Shown here: one piece after another, positions 16,895 to 26,036 of the stretch
Position numbering within the stretch: the stretch's first letter is position 1
Layout of the letters: each line of letters starts with the position of its first letter
Assembly (NCBI RefSeq): GCF_001458735.1
Contig: NZ_CZQA01000008.1
Span: 663,366 to 727,365 of the forward strand
Reading direction: 5' to 3'
Origin: Candidatus Nitrospira nitrosa
Lineage (GTDB): Bacteria > Nitrospirota > Nitrospiria > Nitrospirales > Nitrospiraceae
DNA: 64,000 bases
Translations under genes and position numbers: made by a program
Notes under the pieces: generated by a model
Told to the model about the DNA's origin: nothing
Seen by the model: only the letters and a program-made list of their open reading frames with translations
The model's database searches: none

Positions 16895-19800
16895 TATGCA
16901 GTTTCCTTTTCCTGCAACATTTTGTCGAGAAGGATGTCGATATCCAAGGCCGACATCCGATCAATGATCGATGGATCCTCGGTCTGCGGATCAACACTCT
17001 TGTTCGTTACAGCCTGAATTGTGCGCTCCATTAATAACTCCGCAAGATGAAGCAGGTTCTTGCTTCTCATGAGTTCCAATGTTGAAATCCGCACGCCAAA
17101 CACCTGGTCGATCGCCGCCTGCAACTCGACGGACATCAGGGAATCCACTCCCATTTGCGCCAGTGAATGCTGTAGGTCGACCTGGGACAAGGGCATGCGC
17201 AGCACCCGTGCAACCTGCTCCGCAACGGCTTGCCCCATCGCAGCCGCACGCTCATGCACCGGCAGTTCGCTGATAGCCTGACAGCGCTCAGTCATTGAGT
17301 TGCTGTTCTCACCTCCACCTGTGAGCGTGGAAAACCTTGGTGCATTCCCGCCAGTCGGCTCGAATTCTCTCCAGCGTGGCCAACTACAATTCATGATCCC
17401 AACTTGCGGGAGATCGTTCTCACGCAGATGGGCCCACCCCTCTAAGGCCTGTTCGGCAGTAATGGCCGACATCCCCATCAATTCCAGATGCTTTACGACG
17501 TCATCGTTCTCAGTCGCCATCCCTGTTGCGATGGCCCCCCAATTCACAGAAACACCAGCCAAGCCCGCAGCAGAGCGATGATGCGCTAAGGCATCTAGGA
17601 AGGTATTCGCCGCTACGTAGCTCGCTTGCCGTGCATTGCCAATGAGCGAAGAGACCGATGAGAAGAGCACAAAATGATCAAGTTGAGACTTAAGCGTATG
17701 CGTATGCAAGTACCACGCGCTCAGGGCTTTCGCCTTCATGACTGTGGCGATACGATCTGGATTCAGCTCTGCGATTGGCGCATCATCCAAGATGCCTGCC
17801 GCATGAAACACACCCTTGAGGGGAGGGAACTGATTAGCTACTTGTGCCAACGTCTCCTCCACCTGCCTTTCGTCCGACATGTCCGCCGCAATTGCCAACA
17901 CGTTGACCCCCTGTGACTCCAGGGACTGAACTGCGGCTTTGGCATGTTCCGCTGCGGCCCCACGCCGCCCCACCAAGGCCAGATACCTCGCACCACGTTT
18001 CGCCAACCACGTCGCCGTCTCCAGACCAAAGCCTCCAAACCCACCGGTGATCAAATATGTGCCGTCGGTTTTGAAGAATGGAGTGACGCGATCATCAACG
18101 ACCTCAATCGACGCTCGATCAATGAGTGAGACGATAGCTTCGCTGCTTCCCCTTTTCTCATTCTCTCTAGATGGTCCGCTAAGCCCCTCTTCCACTGAGA
18201 CAATCTGCGACACCGAGGGCGATCCAACTTGATGAGTAAGTATCTGTCCAACTTTGCCAAACAATTCCCCAAAAAGTTGAGGGGCCGTCAATGCCAGTTT
18301 CACCGCATCGATGATCGTACAGCTGCCCAGACCTCCCATTACTGACCCTCTGGTCGCCCCATCCGCAAAGATAAGTTCCTGTGTATCTGGTGACAGAGAA
18401 TTGGCAATCAGCGTGTGCTCTTTGGTATGGATCCCATGGACCCATGCGCGGATATGTTGGAGTTGCCTAATACCCTCCGACCATGACGCACTGTCAGGTT
18501 TGTTGAACAAGAGCATCACAGGTTCGCCGTTTAAGCCTTCGAGCCCCTCCGTGGTAGTGTAGAGATAGGGTTTGGCACCCAACCAACGGGCAATTCGGTG
18601 AGTTGCGATGGCACGAGCTCCCAATGCGGCATCGATCAGCACGGTCTCCCCGGGAATAAGACGAGCAATCGCCTGCAGCGCATAGTACGCAGAGAAGAAC
18701 GTCGTGGGAACTGCAGCCGTTTCTGAATCGTCAAACCCCCGGTAGAGATCGACTGAAAAGACCCGATCAATGGGACAGACGACATGCGACGCCGGTCGCC
18801 CTTCCGCAGCGATCAATACCTTGTCTCCAATCTTCCACTTGCCGACTGCTTCCCCGACGGCCGTAACCGTTCCCGTGGCAAAATACCCTCGCACCTCCTC
18901 TGTGGTTGCACCGGCCTCGAGCTGAACACTGCTGCTGTTGATGTATTCGAGCCCCACCACGACTTCACCGACTTGCGGGATCGGTATTGGCATCGCCTGA
19001 AATGTGGGACGCCCCGTTCCATGAAGGCGGAACGCCTCTACCGCATCCGCCATTACCGTCCTCCGGTCGGATACCGCTGCATCGACCGCCAACCGTTCCA
19101 GACGATGCACATACCGTCCATCGTCACGAAGCACCACGTCATCCTCCCGATCATCGGCAAGTATTTCGTGCGCTAATGCCCTGACATTGGGATCCATTGC
19201 CGCCACATCCACCAAGGTGCAGCGGAGAGCAGGATGCTCATTGAACGTCACTCGCGCAAGTCCCACCAACGAGGTCTGCGCCAGACCATGAATCCTCTCA
19301 GTCGGTGGGACGACCTGCGCCCCTTGCGTCACGATGTACAATCGTGGAGATCGTTCCTCAAACATACTGGTCAAGAGCTGAATGACTTGTACGGCAAGTC
19401 CGGTCCGAGCAATGCCGGCTGGATCATCGGTATCGGCAGGGTCCTGCGTTCCCCAGCAGTACACAACGCCATCAAGATGCCGCTCTTGAGCTTGCTGCAA
19501 TACACTGCGTAACCGCTCGATCTCTCGTGATCCGAAGCTCGGGATCTCTTCACCTTCGTGCTCCGCATACGTGGGGTACGGCACACGGATTACCGTATTC
19601 TCAACATGTGTTTCCAGCGCATCGCACAGCGCATCACCAAGCCCGATCCTATCGGTAAGAACGATCCAGGTGCCTGTTTTTGCCTGACTAGGCGGTAGTG
19701 GTTGCGAGTTCCATTCCCAGGCATAGGCCCATTGCTTCAGCTGCTCAATCGGATTCCCATGTTGCGCGGCAAGCCCACGACAGCGCAGTCCCTCGACTGA

Positions 19801-22800
19801 TACCCATACCTTGCCGGTATCATCGAAGAGCTGCAGTTCACCAACGAGGTCTTCGTCGGTAACAGTGGTAAGCTGGCCATGGCACCACAATGCCTTCCCC
19901 GGTTTGCCGTAATACGTCAGCCGCTTAATCCCTACAGGCATGTAGAATTTGTCGCTTCCCTCCAGCGTCACGATCAATGACTGGAAGCAGCCATCCAGGA
20001 GACTCGGGTATAAGTGATATGCGGCCTCGTCCCCGCTGAATTCCTGGCTCAACTCAATTCGGGCCAGCACTTCACCCTGCCCGCGTTGCAGCCCTCGAAT
20101 GGTTCGGAACGAGGGTCCATACCACAAGCCGCGCTCGGCTAACCCCTCATACAACTTCTCAATATTCACGCTTTCGCCGCAGCGGCCAGTAATGGCATCC
20201 TTATCGATCACCAGGCTTTCCGTCTCCTGAATGGCAAAGATATTCCCCGACGCATTGAGTTGCCAGTTCTGTTGCTCGGTACTTTCATGGCTGTAAAATC
20301 CATACTCCCCACTGGTCTGATCAAGCTCCACATGCACAATCTGATCAGCCCCACCGGCATTTGGCATCAAGGCTTGATGAAACTGTAGTTGGACCAATGC
20401 GCATCGAGCATCCCCCGTGACCTGCTGAAATGCGGCCAACCCGGCCTCAACATAGGCGGCACCGGGCATCACGACTAATCCATCCACCTGATGATCATTG
20501 AGATAGGGGAGAATTTGCCCATTGACTGCGGCCTCCCACATTGGTCGTGGGTTTGGCACACGACGGTCCAGCAATGGATGAAGCGATTCGCCGATGCGAT
20601 CTACTTGTGACTCCGCGTCCTCACTCCAATACACTTCTCGCTGCCAGGGATACGTCGGCAACTTCACATAGCGGCCATCAGCCGAGTACTGCCGGCGCCA
20701 ATCAATCGGGCAGCCCGCGATATACAACTGGGCAAGCCCCATGGAGAAGGTGCGCCGTTCGGGTTTCTGGCGACGTAACGAGGCAATCGTTTGCGCCTCG
20801 ACATTGCGATGCCGACAGCACTCCTTAATGGAAGTCGACAGTACTGGATGCGGTCCGACTTCCAAGAAGACTCGATGCCCATCCCGCAAGAGACTCGAAA
20901 TTCCTTCCGCAAAATACACAGGTTCTCGAATATTGTCGCACCAATATTCGGCATCGTAGAGTACTCCGGTGACGACATCTCCGGTCACGGTCGAATAGAG
21001 CGGGATGGTCGGTTTCTGTGGTTTTAACTGAGCCAAGACCGAGCGGACCTCCGGTTTGAGCGGCTCCATAAACGGACTGTGATACGGAACCTCGACTTGC
21101 AGAAAGCGACCGGCTTCTCCGCGTTGAGCAAGATGCTCTTGAATGGCCTGCAATGCCAGGGCATCTCCAGCCAACGTCACGGCCGTGGGACTGTTGATGG
21201 CAGCAATGGAGACCTCGCCCTTCATCTCTTTTAAGAGGCTCGCGCATTGGTCTTGACTCAAGTTCACGGCCAGCATTTTCCCGGTACCGGCCGCCTTTTT
21301 CTGGATGCGACTGCGGTGGTAACTCACCAGTACTGCGTCCTCCAGCGTTAACACTCCGGCGACATACGCAGCAGTCACTTCACCAACGCTATGGCCGATA
21401 ATTGCGCCCGGGTTGACCCCGCGAGACCGCCACAGAGCGGTGAGTCCGACCTGAATGACAAAGTTGGCCGGCTGAGCGATAACGGTATCCGCCATTCTCG
21501 AATCCTGCTCCGGCTTACGCATCTCTTCCAAGATTGACCATCCCGCTATATTCCTGAAGATGGCATCGCATTCCTCCACAGCTGCCCGATAAACCGGCTC
21601 CTTCTCGTACAGTTCCTGCCCCATGGCCCACCATTGAGGTCCCATACCGGTGTAGACAAAGACCGGGGGCTGTTCAGACTCATTGCCTCGCTTGCCCGAT
21701 GCGAACCATTCGCCCATTCCCTGCTCGACAAATGCTTGCAGTTGTCCACGCACTTCCTCCCATGAAGCTCCAGTCACAGCGAGGCGATGATCATGATGAC
21801 CTCGACGGCAGGATGCTGAGTAGGCCAAATCCGACAATCGCCTTTCCGGCCTTTCACCGAAGTACTCCAGCCAGGATTTTGCCAAGGCGGTTAACGCATG
21901 CTCACTACGCGCCGATAGCGGAAGACAGTGCACCGAGTCCAGTGGTGCTGCCAGGAGCCCGTCCGCCTCCACGAGGGGAGCGTTTTGTAGAACGACATGC
22001 GCATTGGTCCCGCCATAGCCAAACGAATTGACCCCTGCACAGACCTGTTCTGCACCAGGCGCGAGTTCCTCCAATTGCCGTGGCAACTTGAGTCCCAACG
22101 CTTCAAACGGAATATCAGGATTGGGAGTTTCCAAATTTGCCTGTGGCGGCACTTGTCGATGGGATAAACACAAGGCCGTCTTGATGATCGCGGCAACACC
22201 CGCTGCCGCCTCAAGATGACCGATGGTGGCTTTCACTGAGCCAAGTAGACATGGATCGTGCTCCTCAGGATGACCAAGCGCTGTCCCAAGTGCCTTCGCC
22301 TCCAAGGGGTCTCCCACGGGAGTACCAGTCCCATGGGCTTCGACATAGCGAATATCTCGTGAGTCGATCGCATATTGCGTACACACTCGCTGGATCAGGG
22401 CGGTCTGTGATTGCGGGTTGGGAACCGTGATGCCGTTTGTCCTTCCGTCTTGATTGACTCCCGTACCACGTATCAAGGCATAGATCGAATCACCGTCACG
22501 CATGGCTTCCGATACACGCTTTAGGACCACCACCCCAGCTCCTTCACCGCGCCCATACCCATTCGCCCTGGAGTCAAAGCTCTTACTGCGACCATCCGGT
22601 GCCAGAAATCCGCCCTTACACATCGCCATGGGATACTCAGGGCGCATCATCACATTCACACCGCCGGCAAGTGCCAAATCACACTCTCCCCGCCAAATGG
22701 CTTGGCACGCCAGATGGACCGCCACCAAGGACGAGGAACAGGCGGTATCCAGACTCATGCTTGGCCCCCGCAAGTCCAATACGTACGAAATGCGATTTGA

Positions 22801-23304
22801 GAGAATCGTCATGGTCGACCCGATGGCCGTATGTGTCCCAATAAGCTGTCGATTCATCTTGCCCATCTGGGTCAGTTTATGGTCGAGCGTAAACGCACCG
22901 ATAAACACACCTGTGTTTGATCCCGCGAGGGCGCCATGCGGAATTCCCGCGTCTTCCAGCGCTTCCCAGCTGGTCTCCAGCAGCAGCCGTTGCTGTGGGT
23001 CGATGCATTCCGCCTCACGAGGTGCAATCCCAAAAAACAACGCATCGAACTCACTGATCCGTTGTCTTAAAAACCCGCCTTGTTTGACATACATTTTCCC
23101 CGGCTTGTTGGCATCCGGGTCGTAAAAGCGGCGCACATTCCATCGATCGGACGGCACATCGACTATCGCATCCTGCCCCGTCTTAAGAAGCTCCCAAAAA
23201 CTATGGGCATGGGTGACTCCGCCAGGGAAACGGCATCCAATTCCAACCAATGCGATCGGCTCGGTCTGCGTCTGTTCGCTCACGGTGTGCGCGGTCTTCA
23301 TCAT
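16894..23304 (-). CDS. Type I polyketide synthase KS-AT-DH-ER*-KR-ACP
   Basis: A 2136-residue single-module PKS. KS: residues about 15-440, with active Cys in DTACSSSL (~187) and histidines in HGTGTPVGD (~320) and GHLEAAAG (~362). AT: about 545-865, with GHSVGE (~637) and VPYHSPFM in place of HAFH or YASH, so extender choice is unclear. DH: about 900-1180, with NDHQVDGLVVMPG and LYPSLLDGCFQ. A structural segment follows, then an ER-like domain (~1440-1700) whose cofactor loop reads AALGARAI instead of GGVG. KR: about 1745-1935, with ITGGFGGFG, LDD (B-type) and SYVAANTFLDALA. ACP: Ser in MGVDSLM (~2054). The 50-residue tail resembles a docking segment. There is no loading domain and no thioesterase. 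An ideal GGAGGA site precedes the start. The 3' end couples to the oxoamine synthase gene. Confidence 0.93.
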   Translation of the reverse strand: MMKTAHTVSEQTQTEPIALVGIGCRFPGGVTHAHSFWELLKTGQDAIVDVPSDRWNVRRFYDPDANKPGKMYVKQGGFLRQRISEFDALFFGIAPREAECIDPQQRLLLETSWEALEDAGIPHGALAGSNTGVFIGAFTLDHKLTQMGKMNRQLIGTHTAIGSTMTILSNRISYVLDLRGPSMSLDTACSSSLVAVHLACQAIWRGECDLALAGGVNVMMRPEYPMAMCKGGFLAPDGRSKSFDSRANGYGRGEGAGVVVLKRVSEAMRDGDSIYALIRGTGVNQDGRTNGITVPNPQSQTALIQRVCTQYAIDSRDIRYVEAHGTGTPVGDPLEAKALGTALGHPEEHDPCLLGSVKATIGHLEAAAGVAAIIKTALCLSHRQVPPQANLETPNPDIPFEALGLKLPRQLEELAPGAEQVCAGVNSFGYGGTNAHVVLQNAPLVEADGLLAAPLDSVHCLPLSARSEHALTALAKSWLEYFGERPERRLSDLAYSASCRRGHHDHRLAVTGASWEEVRGQLQAFVEQGMGEWFASGKRGNESEQPPVFVYTGMGPQWWAMGQELYEKEPVYRAAVEECDAIFRNIAGWSILEEMRKPEQDSRMADTVIAQPANFVIQVGLTALWRSRGVNPGAIIGHSVGEVTAAYVAGVLTLEDAVLVSYHRSRIQKKAAGTGKMLAVNLSQDQCASLLKEMKGEVSIAAINSPTAVTLAGDALALQAIQEHLAQRGEAGRFLQVEVPYHSPFMEPLKPEVRSVLAQLKPQKPTIPLYSTVTGDVVTGVLYDAEYWCDNIREPVYFAEGISSLLRDGHRVFLEVGPHPVLSTSIKECCRHRNVEAQTIASLRRQKPERRTFSMGLAQLYIAGCPIDWRRQYSADGRYVKLPTYPWQREVYWSEDAESQVDRIGESLHPLLDRRVPNPRPMWEAAVNGQILPYLNDHQVDGLVVMPGAAYVEAGLAAFQQVTGDARCALVQLQFHQALMPNAGGADQIVHVELDQTSGEYGFYSHESTEQQNWQLNASGNIFAIQETESLVIDKDAITGRCGESVNIEKLYEGLAERGLWYGPSFRTIRGLQRGQGEVLARIELSQEFSGDEAAYHLYPSLLDGCFQSLIVTLEGSDKFYMPVGIKRLTYYGKPGKALWCHGQLTTVTDEDLVGELQLFDDTGKVWVSVEGLRCRGLAAQHGNPIEQLKQWAYAWEWNSQPLPPSQAKTGTWIVLTDRIGLGDALCDALETHVENTVIRVPYPTYAEHEGEEIPSFGSREIERLRSVLQQAQERHLDGVVYCWGTQDPADTDDPAGIARTGLAVQVIQLLTSMFEERSPRLYIVTQGAQVVPPTERIHGLAQTSLVGLARVTFNEHPALRCTLVDVAAMDPNVRALAHEILADDREDDVVLRDDGRYVHRLERLAVDAAVSDRRTVMADAVEAFRLHGTGRPTFQAMPIPIPQVGEVVVGLEYINSSSVQLEAGATTEEVRGYFATGTVTAVGEAVGKWKIGDKVLIAAEGRPASHVVCPIDRVFSVDLYRGFDDSETAAVPTTFFSAYYALQAIARLIPGETVLIDAALGARAIATHRIARWLGAKPYLYTTTEGLEGLNGEPVMLLFNKPDSASWSEGIRQLQHIRAWVHGIHTKEHTLIANSLSPDTQELIFADGATRGSVMGGLGSCTIIDAVKLALTAPQLFGELFGKVGQILTHQVGSPSVSQIVSVEEGLSGPSRENEKRGSSEAIVSLIDRASIEVVDDRVTPFFKTDGTYLITGGFGGFGLETATWLAKRGARYLALVGRRGAAAEHAKAAVQSLESQGVNVLAIAADMSDERQVEETLAQVANQFPPLKGVFHAAGILDDAPIAELNPDRIATVMKAKALSAWYLHTHTLKSQLDHFVLFSSVSSLIGNARQASYVAANTFLDALAHHRSAAGLAGVSVNWGAIATGMATENDDVVKHLELMGMSAITAEQALEGWAHLRENDLPQVGIMNCSWPRWREFEPTGGNAPRFSTLTGGGENSNSMTERCQAISELPVHERAAAMGQAVAEQVARVLRMPLSQVDLQHSLAQMGVDSLMSVELQAAIDQVFGVRISTLELMRSKNLLHLAELLMERTIQAVTNKSVDPQTEDPSIIDRMSALDIDILLDKMLQEKETA

Positions 23305-23496
23305 TTATTCCTCCAGGTCATCGACTGTCAGGCTTGTCTATCGCGTACCCATTAACGCGACACCCTGCAGGCCTAGCAACACACGTGCCATCCCTCCCTC
23401 ATGCCACCAGCTCATCCTTTTTGAGGTTTTCGATAAGATCCTGACGAGTTTGTACTTATTATGAATGCTAACCATGTATCACAATGGATACGCACT

Positions 23497-23512
23497 GAAT
23501 CCAATTGGATTC
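23497..23512. promoter_or_regulatory. Perfect 16-bp palindrome, candidate operator
   Basis: The sequence GAATCCAATTGGATTC is its own reverse complement. It lies about 190 bp upstream of the PKS start in an AT-rich stretch of a divergent intergenic region. Its size and position fit a binding site for a dimeric regulator of the MarR, TetR or LysR type, but no regulator gene is in the neighbourhood. Confidence 0.4.
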
Positions 23513-24117
23513 TATTTTCTGAAACATCAGCATTTCGAAAGAATATATTTGTATGTATTTGTGATCTCCATTCACTTATTGGGAGTTCACTTGCCGCAAA
23601 TGTCTCAGCGGCACAATCGGAATGTCCGGGCATGATCGAGGCTTTTGTCCATCCCCCAGGACAACAAGGCGGAACGACCCAAACCGAAGACGCACAACTC
23701 TGACAAATTGAACAGAACCCGCCAGCACGGTGAGACATCAACCGATGTGATCTCGGCCGATGACGACTCGCATTACAGCTATCGCGTTAGGGTAAGAGTG
23801 CGGTCGTCATGGATGGAAGCGACTCCCATAGAGCTCCGACACCCTCAATGCCGTGGAACTATTCGCTCGATTCGAGCAGGTATCATGCGACAGACCCATC
23901 TACCAGATGGATAACACTATTAGGCCTTGAGTCCAGCTCGATGATAGGCGTCGCTTGCCATCTACTGATAGGGGTACACCCAATGGCTGCTTCCTTGCGT
24001 GATGTACCATTGCCGCCACCACTGCCATGACGCGGCGCTGATATGATCCACTCCCGTCATGGCTACCCACCTGCTTCCTGTGTACCCACATCATGACTTG
24101 CAATAGCACGATGTGCT

Positions 24118-24129
24118 CATTTGCAAATG
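24118..24129. promoter_or_regulatory. Perfect 12-bp palindrome, candidate operator
   Basis: CATTTGCAAATG is a perfect palindrome in the AT-rich part of the divergent region, about 350 bp upstream of the monooxygenase start. A palindrome this short can occur by chance, so the call is weak. Confidence 0.25.
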
Positions 24130-24478
24130 CAACTGAATCATTTTGCATTCATGAGTATCCAAATAGATTCATAGATTACGGCGGACAGTCATCGGATTTC
24201 ACCAAACGCTCACTCATACCTATTGGGCCTTGTGAATATTTAATTGGTAATCGTACAACCGCACGCTCAACCTCTCACATGGCACACTTCGTGCTTTAGC
24301 CCAAGCACGACCGACACGTGGCAGAGACTTATGCCCTGTGATGGGGAATCGTCTATCAGTCAACCATCCGCTGAACTCCCATCGCACATCCTTTGTGTGC
24401 CGGGCGCCAGCATGTCATCGACGCTGCAGTAAGTAGGTGATTGTTTTATGCACAAAAGACGGTAGAAAGGAGAACCTC

Positions 24479-25894
24479 ATGCCCACCGCAATGATCGACT
24501 GTACAGATCGACACTGTATCATTGGAGCAGGCCCATCCGGGCTCGCACAAGCCCGAGCCTTTCTCGCGGCAGGATTACCGTTTGATATCTTTGAGCGTCA
24601 TATGGATGTCGGCGGCTTGTGGGACATCGATAACCCTGGGACTCCCGTTTATGAAAACACCCACTTCGTTTCCTCCAGACGAGAATCAGGGTTCATGGAT
24701 TTTCCATTCCCTCCTGGCGGAGATTTCCCGAGACGTGACGAAATCTTCGCTTATTTGAAAGCGTTTGCTCATGCGTACGGGCTTCGCAAACACATCTACT
24801 TTTCAAGCGCGGTTGAACGGGTTGAGCCACAGGATGGTTTCTGGTTGGTCACGGTTCGGGGAGAAACTCGACTCTATCGAAGCGTCGTCTGTGCATCAGG
24901 GATGCATTGGACGCCGAACTGGCCCGAGATTCCCGGTACATTCGATGGCCTCCAACGGCACTCCATAGACTATCGAAGCTCTGAGGAATTTAGAAATCAG
25001 CGCGTCTTGATCGTCGGAGCAGGCAACTCCGGCTGTGATATCGCGACTGAAGCGGCCCGAAGCGCAAGGGCTGCCTACATCAGCATGCGCAGGGGCTACC
25101 ACTTCCTCCCAAAGACCATGTTTGGAAAACCCGCCGATATCTATGAGCGAGAAAATGAGTGGATCCCGTTCCGTCTTAGGCAGTGGGTGTTTGGCCACAT
25201 GTTGACCATCTTGCAGGGTGACCTCACACGGTACGGCTTGCAAAAGCCCACACATCGCGTCTTAGAATCTCAACCGATCGTTAATTCCGATATCCTCTCT
25301 TGCTTTGCCCACGGGGATCTCCACCCGAAGCCGGACGTCGAACGCTTCGCGGGTTCCACCGTGTACTTCGTCGATGGGTCTTCAATTCAAGTTGATCAAA
25401 TCTTGTATGCAACCGGCTATAAAGCCGCGTTTCCATATCTTGACCCAGAACATATTGAATGGATGGGGCACGGAGTTGGCCATTTCATGACCTGTTTTTC
25501 CCGCAAACACCCCAATCTATTTACGCTGGGATTCTACGAGGGTAACGCAGCCGTATTCCCCCATCTTGAGCTGTTCGCGGCAACCGTCGCACAGTACCTG
25601 CTCAGTCAAGATCGGAATACCGGCCAAGATACACTTCTCCGTGAGATCGCACAAAAGGAACACGGCGATCTACGTGGACCGATTCAGATGATCGATTCTC
25701 CTCGCCACGCAGCCTACTGCGATTGGCTCACATTTCGAAAACGTATCCGCAAATTATATCGGACGGTAGGATGGTCCATGCCCACGGCGAACGACTACAC
25801 GCGATTAAGACAGACACAAGAGTCCTCTATAACCTACCCCGACCGAGCAGACTGTGATGCCGGCTCCACCATACCAATCAAGCACCCGGCGTGA
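24479..25894 (+). CDS. Flavin-containing monooxygenase
   Basis: A 471-residue FMO-type enzyme. FAD site: CIIGAGPSGLAQARAF at the N-terminus. NADPH site: RVLIVGAGNSGCDIATEAA in the middle. Just before the second site, FDGLQRHSIDYR corresponds to the FMO identifying sequence FxGxxxHxxxY/F. Near the C-terminus, ILYATGYKAAFPYL gives the ATG-containing signature. These enzymes hydroxylate N or S atoms, or perform Baeyer-Villiger oxidation. The ATG at 24479 is preferred because AAGGAG lies 7-8 nt upstream; an earlier in-frame ATG at 24437 has no such site. It is divergent from the PKS operon. Oxidation of the amino group or ketone made by the oxoamine synthase is a reasonable inference. Confidence 0.88.
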   Translation: MPTAMIDCTDRHCIIGAGPSGLAQARAFLAAGLPFDIFERHMDVGGLWDIDNPGTPVYENTHFVSSRRESGFMDFPFPPGGDFPRRDEIFAYLKAFAHAYGLRKHIYFSSAVERVEPQDGFWLVTVRGETRLYRSVVCASGMHWTPNWPEIPGTFDGLQRHSIDYRSSEEFRNQRVLIVGAGNSGCDIATEAARSARAAYISMRRGYHFLPKTMFGKPADIYERENEWIPFRLRQWVFGHMLTILQGDLTRYGLQKPTHRVLESQPIVNSDILSCFAHGDLHPKPDVERFAGSTVYFVDGSSIQVDQILYATGYKAAFPYLDPEHIEWMGHGVGHFMTCFSRKHPNLFTLGFYEGNAAVFPHLELFAATVAQYLLSQDRNTGQDTLLREIAQKEHGDLRGPIQMIDSPRHAAYCDWLTFRKRIRKLYRTVGWSMPTANDYTRLRQTQESSITYPDRADCDAGSTIPIKHPA

Positions 25895-26036
25895 CGGAAA
25901 CGTTGTTAAGACGGCAAGATGAAAGGCGAAGGCAAATGCCGCATTCAAATTGACAACGGGATCAGGAGGAGGGAGGTGTGCCTATCCTCGGTGTGTTCCT
26001 GCATAGGGGCATGGCCGAGCCACGGCCTGCCGAGAA

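Larger units (their letters stand above)
23305..24478. other. 1.17-kb divergent regulatory region
   Basis: The region lies between the divergently read PKS and monooxygenase genes. No open frame here has coding character on either strand. It is visibly more AT-rich than the flanks around 23450-23560 and 24100-24250. It holds two short perfect palindromes (annotated separately) and a hairpin at 24290-24309 with a CGTGCTT/AAGCACG stem. It probably carries both promoters and operator sites of the locus. Confidence 0.55.

Noticed and set aside
23412..23741. A 109-codon minus-strand frame upstream of the PKS
   Set aside because: No domain, no ribosome-binding site, unusual composition; better explained as regulatory DNA.
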